This document shows positions 1-8,101 of a stretch of DNA of 64,000 nucleotides, in pieces (position 1 is the stretch's first letter; every line of letters begins with the position of its first letter). Both the position numbers and the translations under genes were made by a program. This DNA comes from Metabacillus schmidteae. GTDB lineage: Bacteria; Bacillota; Bacilli; Bacillales; Bacillaceae. Location of the stretch: the NCBI RefSeq assembly GCF_903166545.1, contig NZ_CAESCH010000001.1, positions 2,112,001 through 2,176,000 of the forward strand, given 5' to 3'. The notes below the pieces were generated by a model, which was not told the origin of the DNA, did not search any database, and worked only from the letters and a program-made list of their open reading frames with translations.

Positions 1-1598
1 TCTCCGAGTATTTCAGAGATTTTTGTGTTCACTCGCAATAACTCTTCTTCAACTTCCTTTTCGTTAGATAAGGAGGTTTTATTGGGAGTATTTCGTTTTT
101 TTTCATATTCTTCAATCGACATTTCTACACGTTTAATTTTTTTGTCTTCGAAAACTAGCAACTTATCACAAACATGTTGTAAGAAATAAACATCATGGGA
201 AACGACAAGAATCGTTCCTGTAAAATTTTTTAATGTTAGCTCTAATTGATTTCGACTTGCTAAATCCAAATGATTCGTAGGTTCATCCAGGATTAAGAGA
301 TCGTACTCATTTATTAGCATGCTTGTTAACTTAATTCTTGTCCGTTCGCCTAGACTTAATGTTCCAACAAGCTGATTAAGCTTTTTAGCGTCCATACCCA
401 TATTTGCCAAAGTTGTTCTTGCTTTTAATAACTGTGTCCGATCTGAAATTTGTAATGCGTCTAAGCCTGTTTGTGAAACGTCCATGTCTGCAACATCTTG
501 GCTTAAGGTTGCGATGTTAAGAGAGGAGCTAATGTTTAAGTGACCTGATGTGATAGGTTCTTCTCCAATCAACATTTTTAATAATGTTGTTTTCCCGGAA
601 CCATTTGGTCCATAAACACCAATTTTTTCTCCATGCTTAATATAAAATTGACTTTGCTGAAACAACATCCTGTTCTGAAAAGTTTTCGTAAGATTTTTTG
701 CCTCAATGATTCGGTTCCCTTTCTTTCCATTTGCTTTAAATTGAAAGGACAGGGATTTATCTTCAGATGGTTTTTCAACCTTGTTTTTATCTAATTCATT
801 TTTTAACCTTTTCATTTTTGATTTCACTGCACGATCAAGTTTTTTAGCTTTTACACCATGGAACTCTTTCATGCCTTCTTGGTCACGCATTGTTCGATGA
901 GCTTTACCAGCCCATTGTTGCAATTGATCCAATTGCTCTTCAACTCTCGCAATATCTTTCTGCTGGCTCTGATAATGATGTAATTGAATTTCTCGATTTT
1001 TTTTCTTTTTCTCATAAAATCCCGTGTAATTTCCCTCATAGGCAGTAAGATTACCGTTCTCCAGGTCAAATATTTGACTAACAGTTTGATCTAAAAAGTA
1101 ACGGTCATGAGATATAATAACAATTGCACCTTTGAATGATTCAAGTTGGTCCACTAACCAATTGATCCCTTGAAAATCAAGATGATTTGTTGGTTCGTCA
1201 AGTAGAAGAATATGTGGATGACTTGCCCAAACTTCAGCTAAGGCAACTTTGAGCTTTTCACCACCACTTAAATGTGAGAGACGTTCATTTTCCCAGGTTC
1301 GATATTTAGATAGTCCTAATTCACTTGTCTTTTCAAGGAATTCACTTGAAAGATTTGTGTTGATTGCTAATTGGTAATCAACAGATTGCTTTAAATAACC
1401 AATCTTAAGTGCAGGAGATTTTAATATTGAACCGCTATCAGGTTCTATTAGGCCGTAAATCAAGTTAGCAAGTGTTGATTTCCCTGCTCCATTAATACCA
1501 ACTAGACCAATTCGATCTAGTTTTTTAATTTCAAAGGAAACATCGTTTATTATTTGTTGATCACCAAAATGTTTGTGTATATTTCGTACTGTAAGCAT
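1..1598 (-). CDS. ABC-F ribosome-protection protein, Vga/VmlR-like (C-terminus beyond window)
   Basis: The open frame reads from ATG at 1598 down to position 1 without a stop, giving about 532 residues, so the C-terminus lies outside the window. There are two ABC modules without membrane segments: Walker A GINGAGKS then LSGGEK and LLLDEPTNHLD in the first, and GPNGSGKT then LSLGERT and LILDEPTNHLD in the second. The charged linker between them corresponds to the ARD of Vga/VmlR/Msr proteins, which bind the ribosomal E site and dislodge lincosamide, pleuromutilin or streptogramin A antibiotics. The likely SD is a G-run (AGGGGGG) followed by T7 and ATG, so the initiation region lies inside the terminator-like leader end. 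Substrate range cannot be told from sequence; a housekeeping ABC-F is the less likely alternative because of the attenuator-like leader. Confidence 0.88.
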   Translation of the reverse strand, partial: MLTVRNIHKHFGDQQIINDVSFEIKKLDRIGLVGINGAGKSTLANLIYGLIEPDSGSILKSPALKIGYLKQSVDYQLAINTNLSSEFLEKTSELGLSKYRTWENERLSHLSGGEKLKVALAEVWASHPHILLLDEPTNHLDFQGINWLVDQLESFKGAIVIISHDRYFLDQTVSQIFDLENGNLTAYEGNYTGFYEKKKKNREIQLHHYQSQQKDIARVEEQLDQLQQWAGKAHRTMRDQEGMKEFHGVKAKKLDRAVKSKMKRLKNELDKNKVEKPSEDKSLSFQFKANGKKGNRIIEAKNLTKTFQNRMLFQQSQFYIKHGEKIGVYGPNGSGKTTLLKMLIGEEPITSGHLNISSSLNIATLSQDVADMDVSQTGLDALQISDRTQLLKARTTLANMGMDAKKLNQLVGTLSLGERTRIKLTSMLINEYDLLILDEPTNHLDLASRNQLELTLKNFTGTILVVSHDVYFLQHVCDKLLVFEDKKIKRVEMSIEEYEKKRNTPNKTSLSNEKEVEEELLRVNTKISEILG

Positions 1599-1745
1599 AA
1601 AAAAAGCCCCCCTAGCCCTAGAGAGTCATTCTTAAAAATACATATTCCTATGCAAAAAATATGTGTTTCCTGTAAATAAAAGAACACATTATTTTGTTCA
1701 TATAGGATGTATAATGTTGAAGAATGCAGACTAATCCAATTTCTC
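1599..1745 (-). promoter_or_regulatory. Attenuator-like leader of the ABC-F gene
   Basis: On the minus strand the last 25 nt before the ATG read CTCTAGGGCTAGGGGGGC followed by seven T, the end-of-leader arrangement of antibiotic-inducible ABC-F genes. Upstream, ACCTAGAGA (1732-1740) is complementary over eight bases to TCTCTAGG in that final element, and a local hairpin ACATATT/AATATGT lies between, with a short reading frame running into its loop. Mutually exclusive pairings controlled by a stalled ribosome would fit. The structure is inferred by eye and was not folded computationally. Confidence 0.6.
1648..1701 (-). CDS. Putative leader peptide of ABC-F gene (17 aa)
   Basis: The minus-strand ATG at 1701 opens a 17-codon frame, MNKIMCSFIYRKHIFFA, whose TAG stop (1650-1648) sits in the loop of the ACATATT/AATATGT hairpin. 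It ends about 50 nt before the ABC-F start. Its position and length are typical of regulatory leader peptides whose stalled translation releases attenuation. No good SD is visible upstream, which weakens the call. Confidence 0.45.
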   Translation of the reverse strand: MNKIMCSFIYRKHIFFA

Positions 1746-1874
1746 TAGGTAATATTAAGATTCAAATTAAATAAATGAAAAATAATAGCCTGAAAAACAA
1801 GATTAGAACTTCATTGTCTCAACATTCACCCTTTCCGACTTGGTTATCTTTATTATATGTAAGAGGGAATGATA

Positions 1875-1967
1875 ATGCAACAGCTTACGGAGTATCATAT
1901 ACAACAAGTTCTAAAGAAGGATTTGCACATGACCTTTACTAATAACGAGGGCTATGATAAATTCTAA
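1875..1967 (+). CDS. Possible small protein (30 aa), unknown
   Basis: ATG at 1875 follows AGAGGG with seven-base spacing and opens a 30-codon frame beginning MQQLTEYHIQ and ending GYDKF. It ends 27 nt before the start of cbpA and could be co-transcribed. There is no hydrophobic segment and I recognise no family. It may be a chance frame; the reasonable SD is the only support. Confidence 0.3.
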   Translation: MQQLTEYHIQQVLKKDLHMTFTNNEGYDKF

Positions 1968-1994
1968 TCAAACACACTACAAGGGGGTTGTGTC

Positions 1995-2633
1995 ATGAAG
2001 GTGCGTTATCATTTCGTGAAGAAAGCGGAAGTAAAGTATTGTGATAGCCAATGGACTGTCAAGGAAGCATATGACTATTTAAAGGAAATAGGATATAGGT
2101 CTGTACCTGTTCTAAAGGATGAAGGGAGAACGTTTGTTGGATTTATCTATAAAGTTCATTTATTAGAGCATTTTGTTGAGCATAATGGAAAGGAAACAGA
2201 TTTTATTGAGCCATTAATTAAAAATCAAGATGCTTACATATATGAAGACGATTCATTCTTTAAGACATTTTTAACGATCCGCCGGTTGCCTTTCTTAGCT
2301 GTGAAGAATGAGCATAATGAATTTTCCGGAATTATTACCCATTCTAACATTATGGATGTACTCGAAGATTCCTTCGGTATGAAAACGGGTGGAGTTCTTC
2401 TAACGATTGGTACGAAGGAACATAAAGGTGCTATAAAGGATTTAGTAACAGCTGTAAAAGATATCAATATTGAAGGTTTGTTAACGTTAGACAACGGTGA
2501 CGAGTATATTAGAAGGATTATTTTAAATCTCTCTGGTGATTTAACTGATGAAAAACTTCAAAAAGTTGTAAAAAAATTAGAAGATAAAGATTTCCGTGTT
2601 ACAGCAATCGACCGTATTGATAAAACAAAATAA
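1995..2633 (+). CDS. cbpA: c-di-AMP-binding CBS-ACT protein CbpA
   Basis: 212 residues. The N-terminal two thirds is a tandem CBS pair (from about residue 15: WTVKEAYDYLKEIGYRSVPV; second repeat around residues 75-130 with PFLAV and SGIITHSNIMDVL). It is followed by an ACT-like domain from about residue 135 (TIGTKEHKGAIKDLV to the end). This CBS-CBS-ACT order and size match CbpA (Lmo0553 type), a cytosolic receptor for cyclic di-AMP, rather than the shorter DarB/CbpB. SD AAGGGGG lies 7 nt before ATG. It stands alone and ends at a bidirectional terminator. Its downstream effector is not known to me. Confidence 0.82.
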   Translation: MKVRYHFVKKAEVKYCDSQWTVKEAYDYLKEIGYRSVPVLKDEGRTFVGFIYKVHLLEHFVEHNGKETDFIEPLIKNQDAYIYEDDSFFKTFLTIRRLPFLAVKNEHNEFSGIITHSNIMDVLEDSFGMKTGGVLLTIGTKEHKGAIKDLVTAVKDINIEGLLTLDNGDEYIRRIILNLSGDLTDEKLQKVVKKLEDKDFRVTAIDRIDKTK

Positions 2634-2638
2634 CTGTT

Positions 2639-2676
2639 ACAAAGGGATTGTCCTCATTGTAGCACAGTCCCTTTGT
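2639..2676. terminator. Bidirectional terminator between cbpA and yibQ-like gene
   Basis: ACAAAGGGATTGT and ACAGTCCCTTTGT form a long stem with T runs on both strands, serving two convergent genes. Confidence 0.75.
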
Positions 2677-2679
2677 TTA

Positions 2680-3456
2680 CTACTGAAAGTTTGTCACATC
2701 CTCGGGATGAATAAATAATTCGGATAATGTTACAGGTTTTGCCTTTTCTAAGACCTTTGGTACATATTGTTTTAAAACCGATGCTGTTTTTTCTCCGGCA
2801 ATCCCAACATGACCTATAGCGATAATTTCAGTATCATTCTCAATTCGGTTTAATAAAATATTAGCCTGTCTTACAATATGATTTATTGTATATTGTTCAT
2901 CAAAAAACATTTCGTTTTCTAAATAAGGGACCCCTAACTCAGTTGCCAATTTTTCTACAACACTTTTTCCAGTTGTTTTACTATCTAAATAATATAATCC
3001 TTTCTCCTGACATACCTCCAAAATAATTCTCATTATACGAGGGTCAGCCGTAATCTTAGATCCCATATGATTATTCATTCCAACTGCATGTGGAACGTCT
3101 TCTATTGCTTTCGTGACTCTTTCTCGTACTTCCTCATTAGATAAATCACTTGTTATCGCTCCAGGTCCTAACCAGCTTTTTTTTCCATGTAATGGTTCCA
3201 TTGGAAGGTGAAGAATGACTTCATGTCCTTTTTGATGAGCAATTTCTGCATCTTTTTTAGTTGTGGACATAAAAGGCATAACGGCAACTGTTAGAGGGAT
3301 AGGTAAGGATAGTATTTCCTCCGTTCCTTTCATGTCATTTCCAAAGTCATCAATAACGATGGCTACTTGTTTTGGACTTGTATGTTGAGAAGTTTCAGAT
3401 AGCAAATGAGGTGTAAAGTTGACAAAAAGAAAACAGAAGACCATGAATATTTTCAT
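2680..3456 (-). CDS. Divergent polysaccharide deacetylase, YibQ/DUF610 family, secreted
   Basis: The protein belongs to the divergent polysaccharide deacetylase family. Seen: the metal-site-like AIVIDDFGND near the mature N-terminus, EVILHLPMEP, and NNHMGSKIT. The start chosen is the second in-frame ATG (3456), because AAAGGAG sits nine bases upstream and the protein then begins MKIFMVFCFLFVNF, a signal peptide; an ATG eight codons earlier lacks an SD. The probable site of action is outside the membrane on a cell-wall or spore glycan. Enzyme activity has not been established for most members of this family. Confidence 0.8.
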   Translation of the reverse strand: MKIFMVFCFLFVNFTPHLLSETSQHTSPKQVAIVIDDFGNDMKGTEEILSLPIPLTVAVMPFMSTTKKDAEIAHQKGHEVILHLPMEPLHGKKSWLGPGAITSDLSNEEVRERVTKAIEDVPHAVGMNNHMGSKITADPRIMRIILEVCQEKGLYYLDSKTTGKSVVEKLATELGVPYLENEMFFDEQYTINHIVRQANILLNRIENDTEIIAIGHVGIAGEKTASVLKQYVPKVLEKAKPVTLSELFIHPEDVTNFQ

Positions 3457-3797
3457 ATGTAATACTCCTTTATTGATCAATTTTGGAATGATTGTAAAAA
3501 AATTTATGCTAAAACAAACTTTTTTTATAACATAACCAATTTAGAACAATAAATGTGTAAAAAAAATGGAAGTTTAGAAAATACATAATGTGGGAATAAA
3601 AACATATAAGCCAAGTTAAAGTGAATATGTTTACAATTTTGTCATATTTTATTATGCGAAATATGTCTAAATTTGCGTTAGGCTTTACAGATTTGATAAA
3701 TTCTGTAATAATTCTTGTCATAATTAAATGGATTTTGATAAAACACACTATTTGAAGTCCTAGATTCCATATAAATGAATAACTAGGAGGCTATGTG
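3457..3797. other. AT-rich intergenic stretch, no supported feature
   Basis: Divergent spacer between the YibQ-like gene and the Spo0E-like gene. Very AT-rich. It has open frames in several phases but none with an SD. No promoter with both boxes at good spacing was convincing. Confidence 0.4.
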
Positions 3798-4049
3798 ATG
3801 AATAATACAGACCGTATGAAAACTAGTTTACTCGAGCTAATAAATAATAAAAGAGAAGAAATGATTGAAACCGCGAACAGAGAAGGCTATACAAGTGATT
3901 TAGCTGTGAAATGCAGTCAAGATTTGGACGTGCTTTTAAACGAGTATCAACAGATTTTAATAGATGAAAAAAAGCCGAAACGAGGACCGTTTCAGCATTT
4001 TGTTCCAAAGATGAAGATGTTTTCACTTCAAGATACGTACTCATATTAA
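3798..4049 (+). CDS. Spo0E-family aspartyl-phosphate phosphatase
   Basis: An 83-residue helical protein carrying SQDLD (about residues 45-49), the variant of the SQELD signature of the Spo0E/YisI/YnzD family. These proteins dephosphorylate Spo0A~P and delay sporulation. Start ATG 3798 is seven bases after AGGAGG; the GTG three bases earlier is too close to the SD. It is monocistronic, ending at a strong hairpin. kinA, the opposing kinase activity, lies about 47 kb away in the same window. Which paralogue this is cannot be decided from sequence. Confidence 0.85.
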   Translation: MNNTDRMKTSLLELINNKREEMIETANREGYTSDLAVKCSQDLDVLLNEYQQILIDEKKPKRGPFQHFVPKMKMFSLQDTYSY

Positions 4050-4052
4050 TCA

Positions 4053-4082
4053 AAAAATACAGTGGGAGCACTGTATTTTTTA
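4053..4082. terminator. Bidirectional terminator
   Basis: AAAAATACAGTG, loop GGAG, CACTGTATTTTT: a perfect 12-bp stem with A and T tails, between the convergent Spo0E-like and ZIP genes. Confidence 0.85.
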
Positions 4083-4088
4083 ATTGGA

Positions 4089-4826
4089 TTAAAAGCTATT
4101 GATTAAGATGACCATACAAAGAATACCGGTAATAAAAGAGTAGGTGGCAAACTGTTCATTTCCATCACCGTGGGATTCTGGTATTAGCTCTTTGTAGATA
4201 ATAAATAACATCGCTCCAGCAGCAAAGGCTAAACCATATGGGACAAGAAACTCCACATAGTTAGTTAAATAAAATCCAAGTAACGATGCGACAATTTCTA
4301 CAGCTCCAGTAGCGGTCGCAATTAGAAATGCTTTTCCTTTTTTGATACTCTGATTGATTAAAAACAGAGCAACTAAAAAGCCTTCAGGGGCATTTTGTAA
4401 TCCAATTGCAAAAGCAATTAAATTTCCGGTTTCATTTTCACTTACAGAAGATGCATAACTAACCCCAACAGATAATCCCTCAGGTATATTATGCAACGTT
4501 ATTGCCGCAACGATGAGCAATGCCTTTTCATCAAATTTTATTCCACTTTTGGTATGTTCTAAATCAATATGAGGGATGGCTCTTTCAAGAGAGGTCAGTA
4601 CTAAAACACCTAAAAATATTCCGATGCATACCTCTACCAACCCGCCATATTTTAAAGATTCCGGTATTAAGCCTAACATCGCAGCAGTCATCATAATTCC
4701 AGCTGTAAATGCTAATAAAATGTCTCTCCAGCGATGTGTAATGGTTTTTTGTAGAAAAAGGATTGGTATAGCACCTAATCCTGTTGATAGGGCTGATAAA
4801 ATACTACCTATTATTACATCAGACAT
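4089..4826 (-). CDS. ZIP-family divalent metal transporter
   Basis: 245 residues with about eight hydrophobic segments. TM4 carries HNIPEGLSVGVSY and TM5 carries QNAPEGFLVALFL, the paired metal-binding motifs of ZIP/ZupT-type permeases. It is expected to bring Zn2+ or another divalent ion into the cytoplasm. The cytoplasmic loop between TM3 and TM4 is short (around DLEHTKSG), as in bacterial ZIPs. It is a single gene; no Zur-like box was noticed upstream. Metal specificity is unknown. Confidence 0.88.
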   Translation of the reverse strand: MSDVIIGSILSALSTGLGAIPILFLQKTITHRWRDILLAFTAGIMMTAAMLGLIPESLKYGGLVEVCIGIFLGVLVLTSLERAIPHIDLEHTKSGIKFDEKALLIVAAITLHNIPEGLSVGVSYASSVSENETGNLIAFAIGLQNAPEGFLVALFLINQSIKKGKAFLIATATGAVEIVASLLGFYLTNYVEFLVPYGLAFAAGAMLFIIYKELIPESHGDGNEQFATYSFITGILCMVILINSF

Positions 4827-5150
4827 ATGAGTTTTCTCCTTTAACTATGGATACCCTTTGTTCAAAATTGCTATTTAGCACTATTATAGCTAAACTAATA
4901 CGATCAAGAAACAAAATTGTTTGAAATTATACTACGAATGCAAATCTTTTGATTTGAACAAAGAATTCATCGAATTATGTGTGACTTTTTATACACGGAG
5001 TAAAAACGACTCTATGTAAGTATATGATGAAGTGGGCTCGGTGTGCTTATGGATCTTTATTTCTAAGATGGGTATTTATTGATACGAACTGAAAACTTGT
5101 GTAAGATATTTTTAAACAAAGGTCTTATTTACGCTGAACTTTTTAGGAGT

Positions 5151-5179
5151 TTGACAATCTGATGAACATAGTCTATTAT
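5151..5179 (+). promoter_or_regulatory. Sigma-A promoter of mhqR
   Basis: TTGACA (5151-5156), 17-nt spacer, TATTAT (5174-5179): a near-consensus vegetative promoter about 55 nt before the mhqR start. The rest of the 4827-5150 spacer shows nothing else. Confidence 0.75.
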
Positions 5180-5193
5180 TATGCTAAATCAAT

Positions 5194-5209
5194 ATTTTGA
5201 ATTCAAGAT
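5194..5209. promoter_or_regulatory. MhqR-type operator palindrome
   Basis: ATTTTGAATTCAAGAT is a 16-bp palindrome with one mismatch, centred on GAATTC and placed just after the -10 box. MhqR of B. subtilis binds an inverted repeat with outer ATCT/AGAT arms, so autorepression from the transcription start region is inferred. Confidence 0.6.
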
Positions 5210-5233
5210 AATTTTTTTAAAGGGTTGAGAAAA

Positions 5234-5689
5234 ATGGAAAAAACAAAGAATATTGAAGAATCTTTAAAATTTTTTATCGTTCTTTCACGCGCGCATAGGG
5301 CTTTTAATGATGTCGTGAATAAACATATATCTACATTTAATTTAAATCCAACCGAGTTTGCTGTTCTTGAGCTGCTATATCATAAAGGTCCACAACCATT
5401 ACAGCAGATTGGTGGAAAAATACTCCTAGCAAGTGGAAGCATCACATATGTTGTTGATAAATTAGAGCAAAAAGGATTGTTGGAAAGAAGAGCATGTCCT
5501 AATGACCGTCGTGTTACACATGCGCAAATCACTGATAATGGACAGCAACTAATTGAAGAGATTTTTCCTGCACATCAAGAAAAAATTGCTGAAATCGTTA
5601 GTGTATTGACTGATGAAGAGAAAAACCTAGTTACTGAGCTTCTTAAAAAGGTCGGCTTTCATGCTAATGATATTATGAAAGGTGAGTAA
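5234..5689 (+). CDS. mhqR: MarR-family repressor MhqR
   Basis: 151 residues with a central winged helix. The recognition region LNPTEFAVLELLYHKGPQPL to ILLASGSITYVVDKLEQKGL is nearly identical to what I recall of B. subtilis MhqR (YkvE), which represses dioxygenase and azoreductase genes and is released by quinones and catechols. The wing is CPNDRRVTHAQIT. The gene also sits beside motBA and clpE as in B. subtilis. ATG 5234 was chosen because AAAGGG lies nine bases upstream; a TTG three codons earlier overlaps the SD. Its own palindromic operator is present upstream. Confidence 0.9.
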   Translation: MEKTKNIEESLKFFIVLSRAHRAFNDVVNKHISTFNLNPTEFAVLELLYHKGPQPLQQIGGKILLASGSITYVVDKLEQKGLLERRACPNDRRVTHAQITDNGQQLIEEIFPAHQEKIAEIVSVLTDEEKNLVTELLKKVGFHANDIMKGE

Positions 5690-5694
5690 ATTTT

Positions 5695-5735
5695 AAAAAA
5701 GGATGATCCTGAAACTTTTAGGATCATCCTTTTTT
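5695..5735. terminator. Bidirectional terminator between mhqR and motB
   Basis: AAAAAAGGATGATCCT and AGGATCATCCTTTTTT form a perfect 16-bp stem around a nine-base loop. Confidence 0.9.
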
Positions 5736-5737
5736 AT

Positions 5738-6499
5738 TTAATTTTTCTGTTCATACGGTAACACAAGAACTTCAACTCTGCGGTTTTTCTGTCTTCCTTC
5801 TTTCGTGTCGTTGCTTGCTACCGGTTTGTATTCACCAAATCCTTTAGCACTAAATGCTTTAGCATCGAGTTTATCATTTTCAATCAGTATTTTCATAAAA
5901 TTCACAGCGCGCATGACACTTAAGTGCCAGTTTGAATCAAAATCGGAGTTGTTAATAGGGACATTGTCTGTATGACCGCTAACAATAATGTTCCGAGGAG
6001 GATTCATAACAAGTAATTCAGATATTTCCCTTGCCAAATGAACATCCTTAGATCGTATGTCTGCACTGCCTGAATCGAAGAAAATATCATTTAAAATTGT
6101 AATCATTAATCCTTCGTCAGTTAAAGTTGTTTGTAAGTTTGATTCAAGATTATTTTCTTTAATATAAGTATTTATTTTATCCTGTACTTTTTGTAAGTTC
6201 TGTTGTTCTATACGTTTTTGGGCTTCTTCTATATTTTCTTCAGATTGCTCTTTATCCATATTGAGTTGCTCCGTTTGAGCTTCTGGTGTTGGGCTGGGGT
6301 ACTCCAACACACTAGTCCCGCCGGTAAAGGCTGCATTTAATGATCTGGCGATTTGTTGGAATTTCTGTGCATCAACTGAACTCATAGCAAATAGAACAAT
6401 GAAAAGTGCAAGAAGTAATGTTAATAAGTCAGCATAAGGGACAAGCCATGACTCATCTACATGTTCATCATGATGTTTATGTTTTTTCTTTTTAGCCAT
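5738..6499 (-). CDS. motB: Flagellar stator protein MotB
   Basis: 253 residues. A basic cytoplasmic start (MAKKKKHKHHDEHVDESW) is followed by one TM helix, VPYADLLTLLLALFIVLFAM, with the proton-carrying aspartate of the plug-TM region. The C-terminal OmpA/MotB peptidoglycan-binding domain (about 120-250) contains IIVSGHTDNVPINN and KNRRVEVLVLP. It couples H+ flow to rotation with MotA and anchors the stator to the wall. It overlaps motA by eight bases, giving translational coupling. It could in principle be a Na+-type MotS, but gene context favours MotB. Confidence 0.93.
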   Translation of the reverse strand: MAKKKKHKHHDEHVDESWLVPYADLLTLLLALFIVLFAMSSVDAQKFQQIARSLNAAFTGGTSVLEYPSPTPEAQTEQLNMDKEQSEENIEEAQKRIEQQNLQKVQDKINTYIKENNLESNLQTTLTDEGLMITILNDIFFDSGSADIRSKDVHLAREISELLVMNPPRNIIVSGHTDNVPINNSDFDSNWHLSVMRAVNFMKILIENDKLDAKAFSAKGFGEYKPVASNDTKEGRQKNRRVEVLVLPYEQKN

Positions 6500-7292
6500 C
6501 TATGCTCTCTCCCTCAGAAATAGAAGCATTTAATTTATTTCTTTCAGCAACAGGTAAATACGTGGCTAATTTCTGTTCAATTGCTTTTGGTGCTTGTCCT
6601 TCTAATACCGAAAGCACACCTTCGATGATTACCTGCTTTACCTTAGCTTCCTGTCTTGATTTGCGCTTTAATTTGTTTGCAAATGGATGCCAAAGAACAT
6701 AGCCTGTAAATATTCCTAATAGTGTTGCAACGAATGCAGCACTAATAGCATGACCCAAAGCATCTGTATTGCTCATATCAGAAAGAGCAGCGATTAATCC
6801 AACTACTGCTCCAAGTACACCAAGGGTTGGGGCATATGTTCCTGCTTGGGTGAAAATAGAGGCATTGGCCTGATGACGATCTTCCATCGCTTCAATTTCT
6901 TCGGTCATAACATCGCGTATAAATTCTGCGTTTTGACCATCAACAGCCATTAATAACCCACTCTTTAGGAAGGGATCATCAACTTCAGTTATCTTTGCTT
7001 CAAGTGCTAGTAAGCCTTCCTTACGGGCAACTTGAGCCCACTCAGAGAATAAAGGAATTAATTCTTGAATAGTAAATGTTTTTTGTTCTTTGAAAATGAC
7101 TCCAAATAGTTTTGGGACCTTTTTAATTTCGCTGGTAGGGAATGCAATCACAACCGCAGCAGCTGTACCTAAAATAATAATTAATAATGCAGCCGGATTA
7201 ATAAGTACGACGGGACTAACACCTTTCATAAACATCCCAACTCCAACAGCAATTGCTGCTAATAGTAAACCAAGTAATGACGTTTTATCCAT
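6492..7292 (-). CDS. motA: Flagellar stator protein MotA
   Basis: 266 residues with four TM segments (about 5-20, 33-50, 150-170, 180-200). The large cytoplasmic loop has ARKEGLLALEAKITEVDDPF, the region that contacts FliG. TM3 contains APTLGVLGAVVGLIAAL, typical of MotA/TolQ/ExbB. It is the first gene of a motAB operon driven by a sigma-D promoter. The SD upstream of ATG is modest (GGTGAT). Confidence 0.93.
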   Translation of the reverse strand: MDKTSLLGLLLAAIAVGVGMFMKGVSPVVLINPAALLIIILGTAAAVVIAFPTSEIKKVPKLFGVIFKEQKTFTIQELIPLFSEWAQVARKEGLLALEAKITEVDDPFLKSGLLMAVDGQNAEFIRDVMTEEIEAMEDRHQANASIFTQAGTYAPTLGVLGAVVGLIAALSDMSNTDALGHAISAAFVATLLGIFTGYVLWHPFANKLKRKSRQEAKVKQVIIEGVLSVLEGQAPKAIEQKLATYLPVAERNKLNASISEGESIDG

Positions 7293-7330
7293 TGTAAATC
7301 ACCAAATTCCTCAAATTTTTCTTATGTATT

Positions 7331-7357
7331 ATATCGGAGGAAAAAGGAAAAACTTTA
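7331..7357 (-). promoter_or_regulatory. Sigma-D promoter of motAB
   Basis: On the minus strand TAAA (7357-7354), 15-nt spacer, TCCGATAT (7338-7331), against the sigma-D consensus TAAA-N15-GCCGATAA. It lies about 40 nt before motA, consistent with flagellar-regulon control. Confidence 0.8.
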
Positions 7358-7424
7358 GGTTTTTTCAAGAGAAGTTGTGAAAAGAATATGACAAAGAGGG
7401 CGATTATCATATTCTTTTCATTGA

Positions 7425-7562
7425 TCAACTGTTTTTAGGGGGAGAAGTATTTAGCACATCATTATTTTGATTTTCATACATATTCATTTCAATTAGTTGG
7501 ACTTCAATTTCTTCTACAAAAAATTCGTAAAGTATTTTATGTGTGTACTCATTAAAAAACAT
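7425..7562 (-). CDS. Small acidic protein (45 aa), unknown
   Basis: ATG at 7562 is ten bases after GGAG and opens a 45-codon frame beginning MFFNEYTHKILYEFF, with EEIEVQLIEMN in the middle and a polar tail NTSPPKNS. It stands alone upstream of motAB on the same strand, with no shared transcript evident. The amphipathic, acidic first half suggests a helical protein-binding peptide, but no family is recognised. Confidence 0.45.
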   Translation of the reverse strand: MFFNEYTHKILYEFFVEEIEVQLIEMNMYENQNNDVLNTSPPKNS

Positions 7563-7694
7563 CACTTTTCATCTCCAATCAACGATTTTGTTAATTTCAT
7601 CATAGAGGAGATATGAAAATATGACGTCGGCAAACTGATGGAAAAATAGATCAGTAATGAGAAGGAGATTATTCAGTCGTTTGACTGAGCATGA

Positions 7695-7967
7695 TTAACT
7701 AAAAAGGAGTGCAATACCAAAATAGTAGAAGGGGAGTAAAGTAATGATCAGATTGCAGTAGAACAATAAACGAGAGTAGAAGCTTGAATTTTTTTCTGAT
7801 GCGATCATTGCTAAGAGTGCACCAAATAAACTCGTACTGCAAAATAATGCTATTCCAAAGCCGACTCCTAATTTAAAGTGTAACAAAATGAATCCAATGG
7901 CAGAGCCATTAAATAGGAGAAAAAAGAATGAAATAAATAGTAGAATCGTTGTTGATCGTCCTTTCAT
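7695..7967 (-). CDS. Small integral membrane protein (90 aa), unknown
   Basis: The chosen start is ATG 7967, preceded by GAGGTG; upstream in-frame codons have no SD. The protein MKGRSTTILLFISFFFLLF... has three hydrophobic stretches (about 8-30, 33-53, 67-88) separated by ASEKNSSFYSR, and little else. No family is recognised. It lies between a small ORF and yugO on the minus strand. Confidence 0.6.
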   Translation of the reverse strand: MKGRSTTILLFISFFFLLFNGSAIGFILLHFKLGVGFGIALFCSTSLFGALLAMIASEKNSSFYSRLLFYCNLIITLLPFYYFGIALLFS

Positions 7968-8050
7968 AAACAACACCTCATAGCATGTATATGTGTTTTG
8001 GAGACATGCCATGCCAATGTTTAATATCAGAAAAAAGATATGGGGAAAAG

Positions 8051-8090
8051 CAAGTGAGAAAATAGGGAGGAAGTTTTAGATTCTCACTTG
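8051..8090 (-). terminator. Terminator-like inverted repeat after yugO
   Basis: CAAGTGAGAA and TTCTCACTTG form a perfect 10-bp inverted repeat with a 20-nt loop, just after the yugO stop, followed on the minus strand by GCTTTTCC. Confidence 0.55.
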
Positions 8091-8101
8091 TTCTATGGCA
8101 G

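Noticed and set aside
3509..3748. 79-codon minus-strand frame in an AT-rich spacer
   Set aside because: No SD, composition driven by A/T richness, hydrophobic by chance, no family resemblance.
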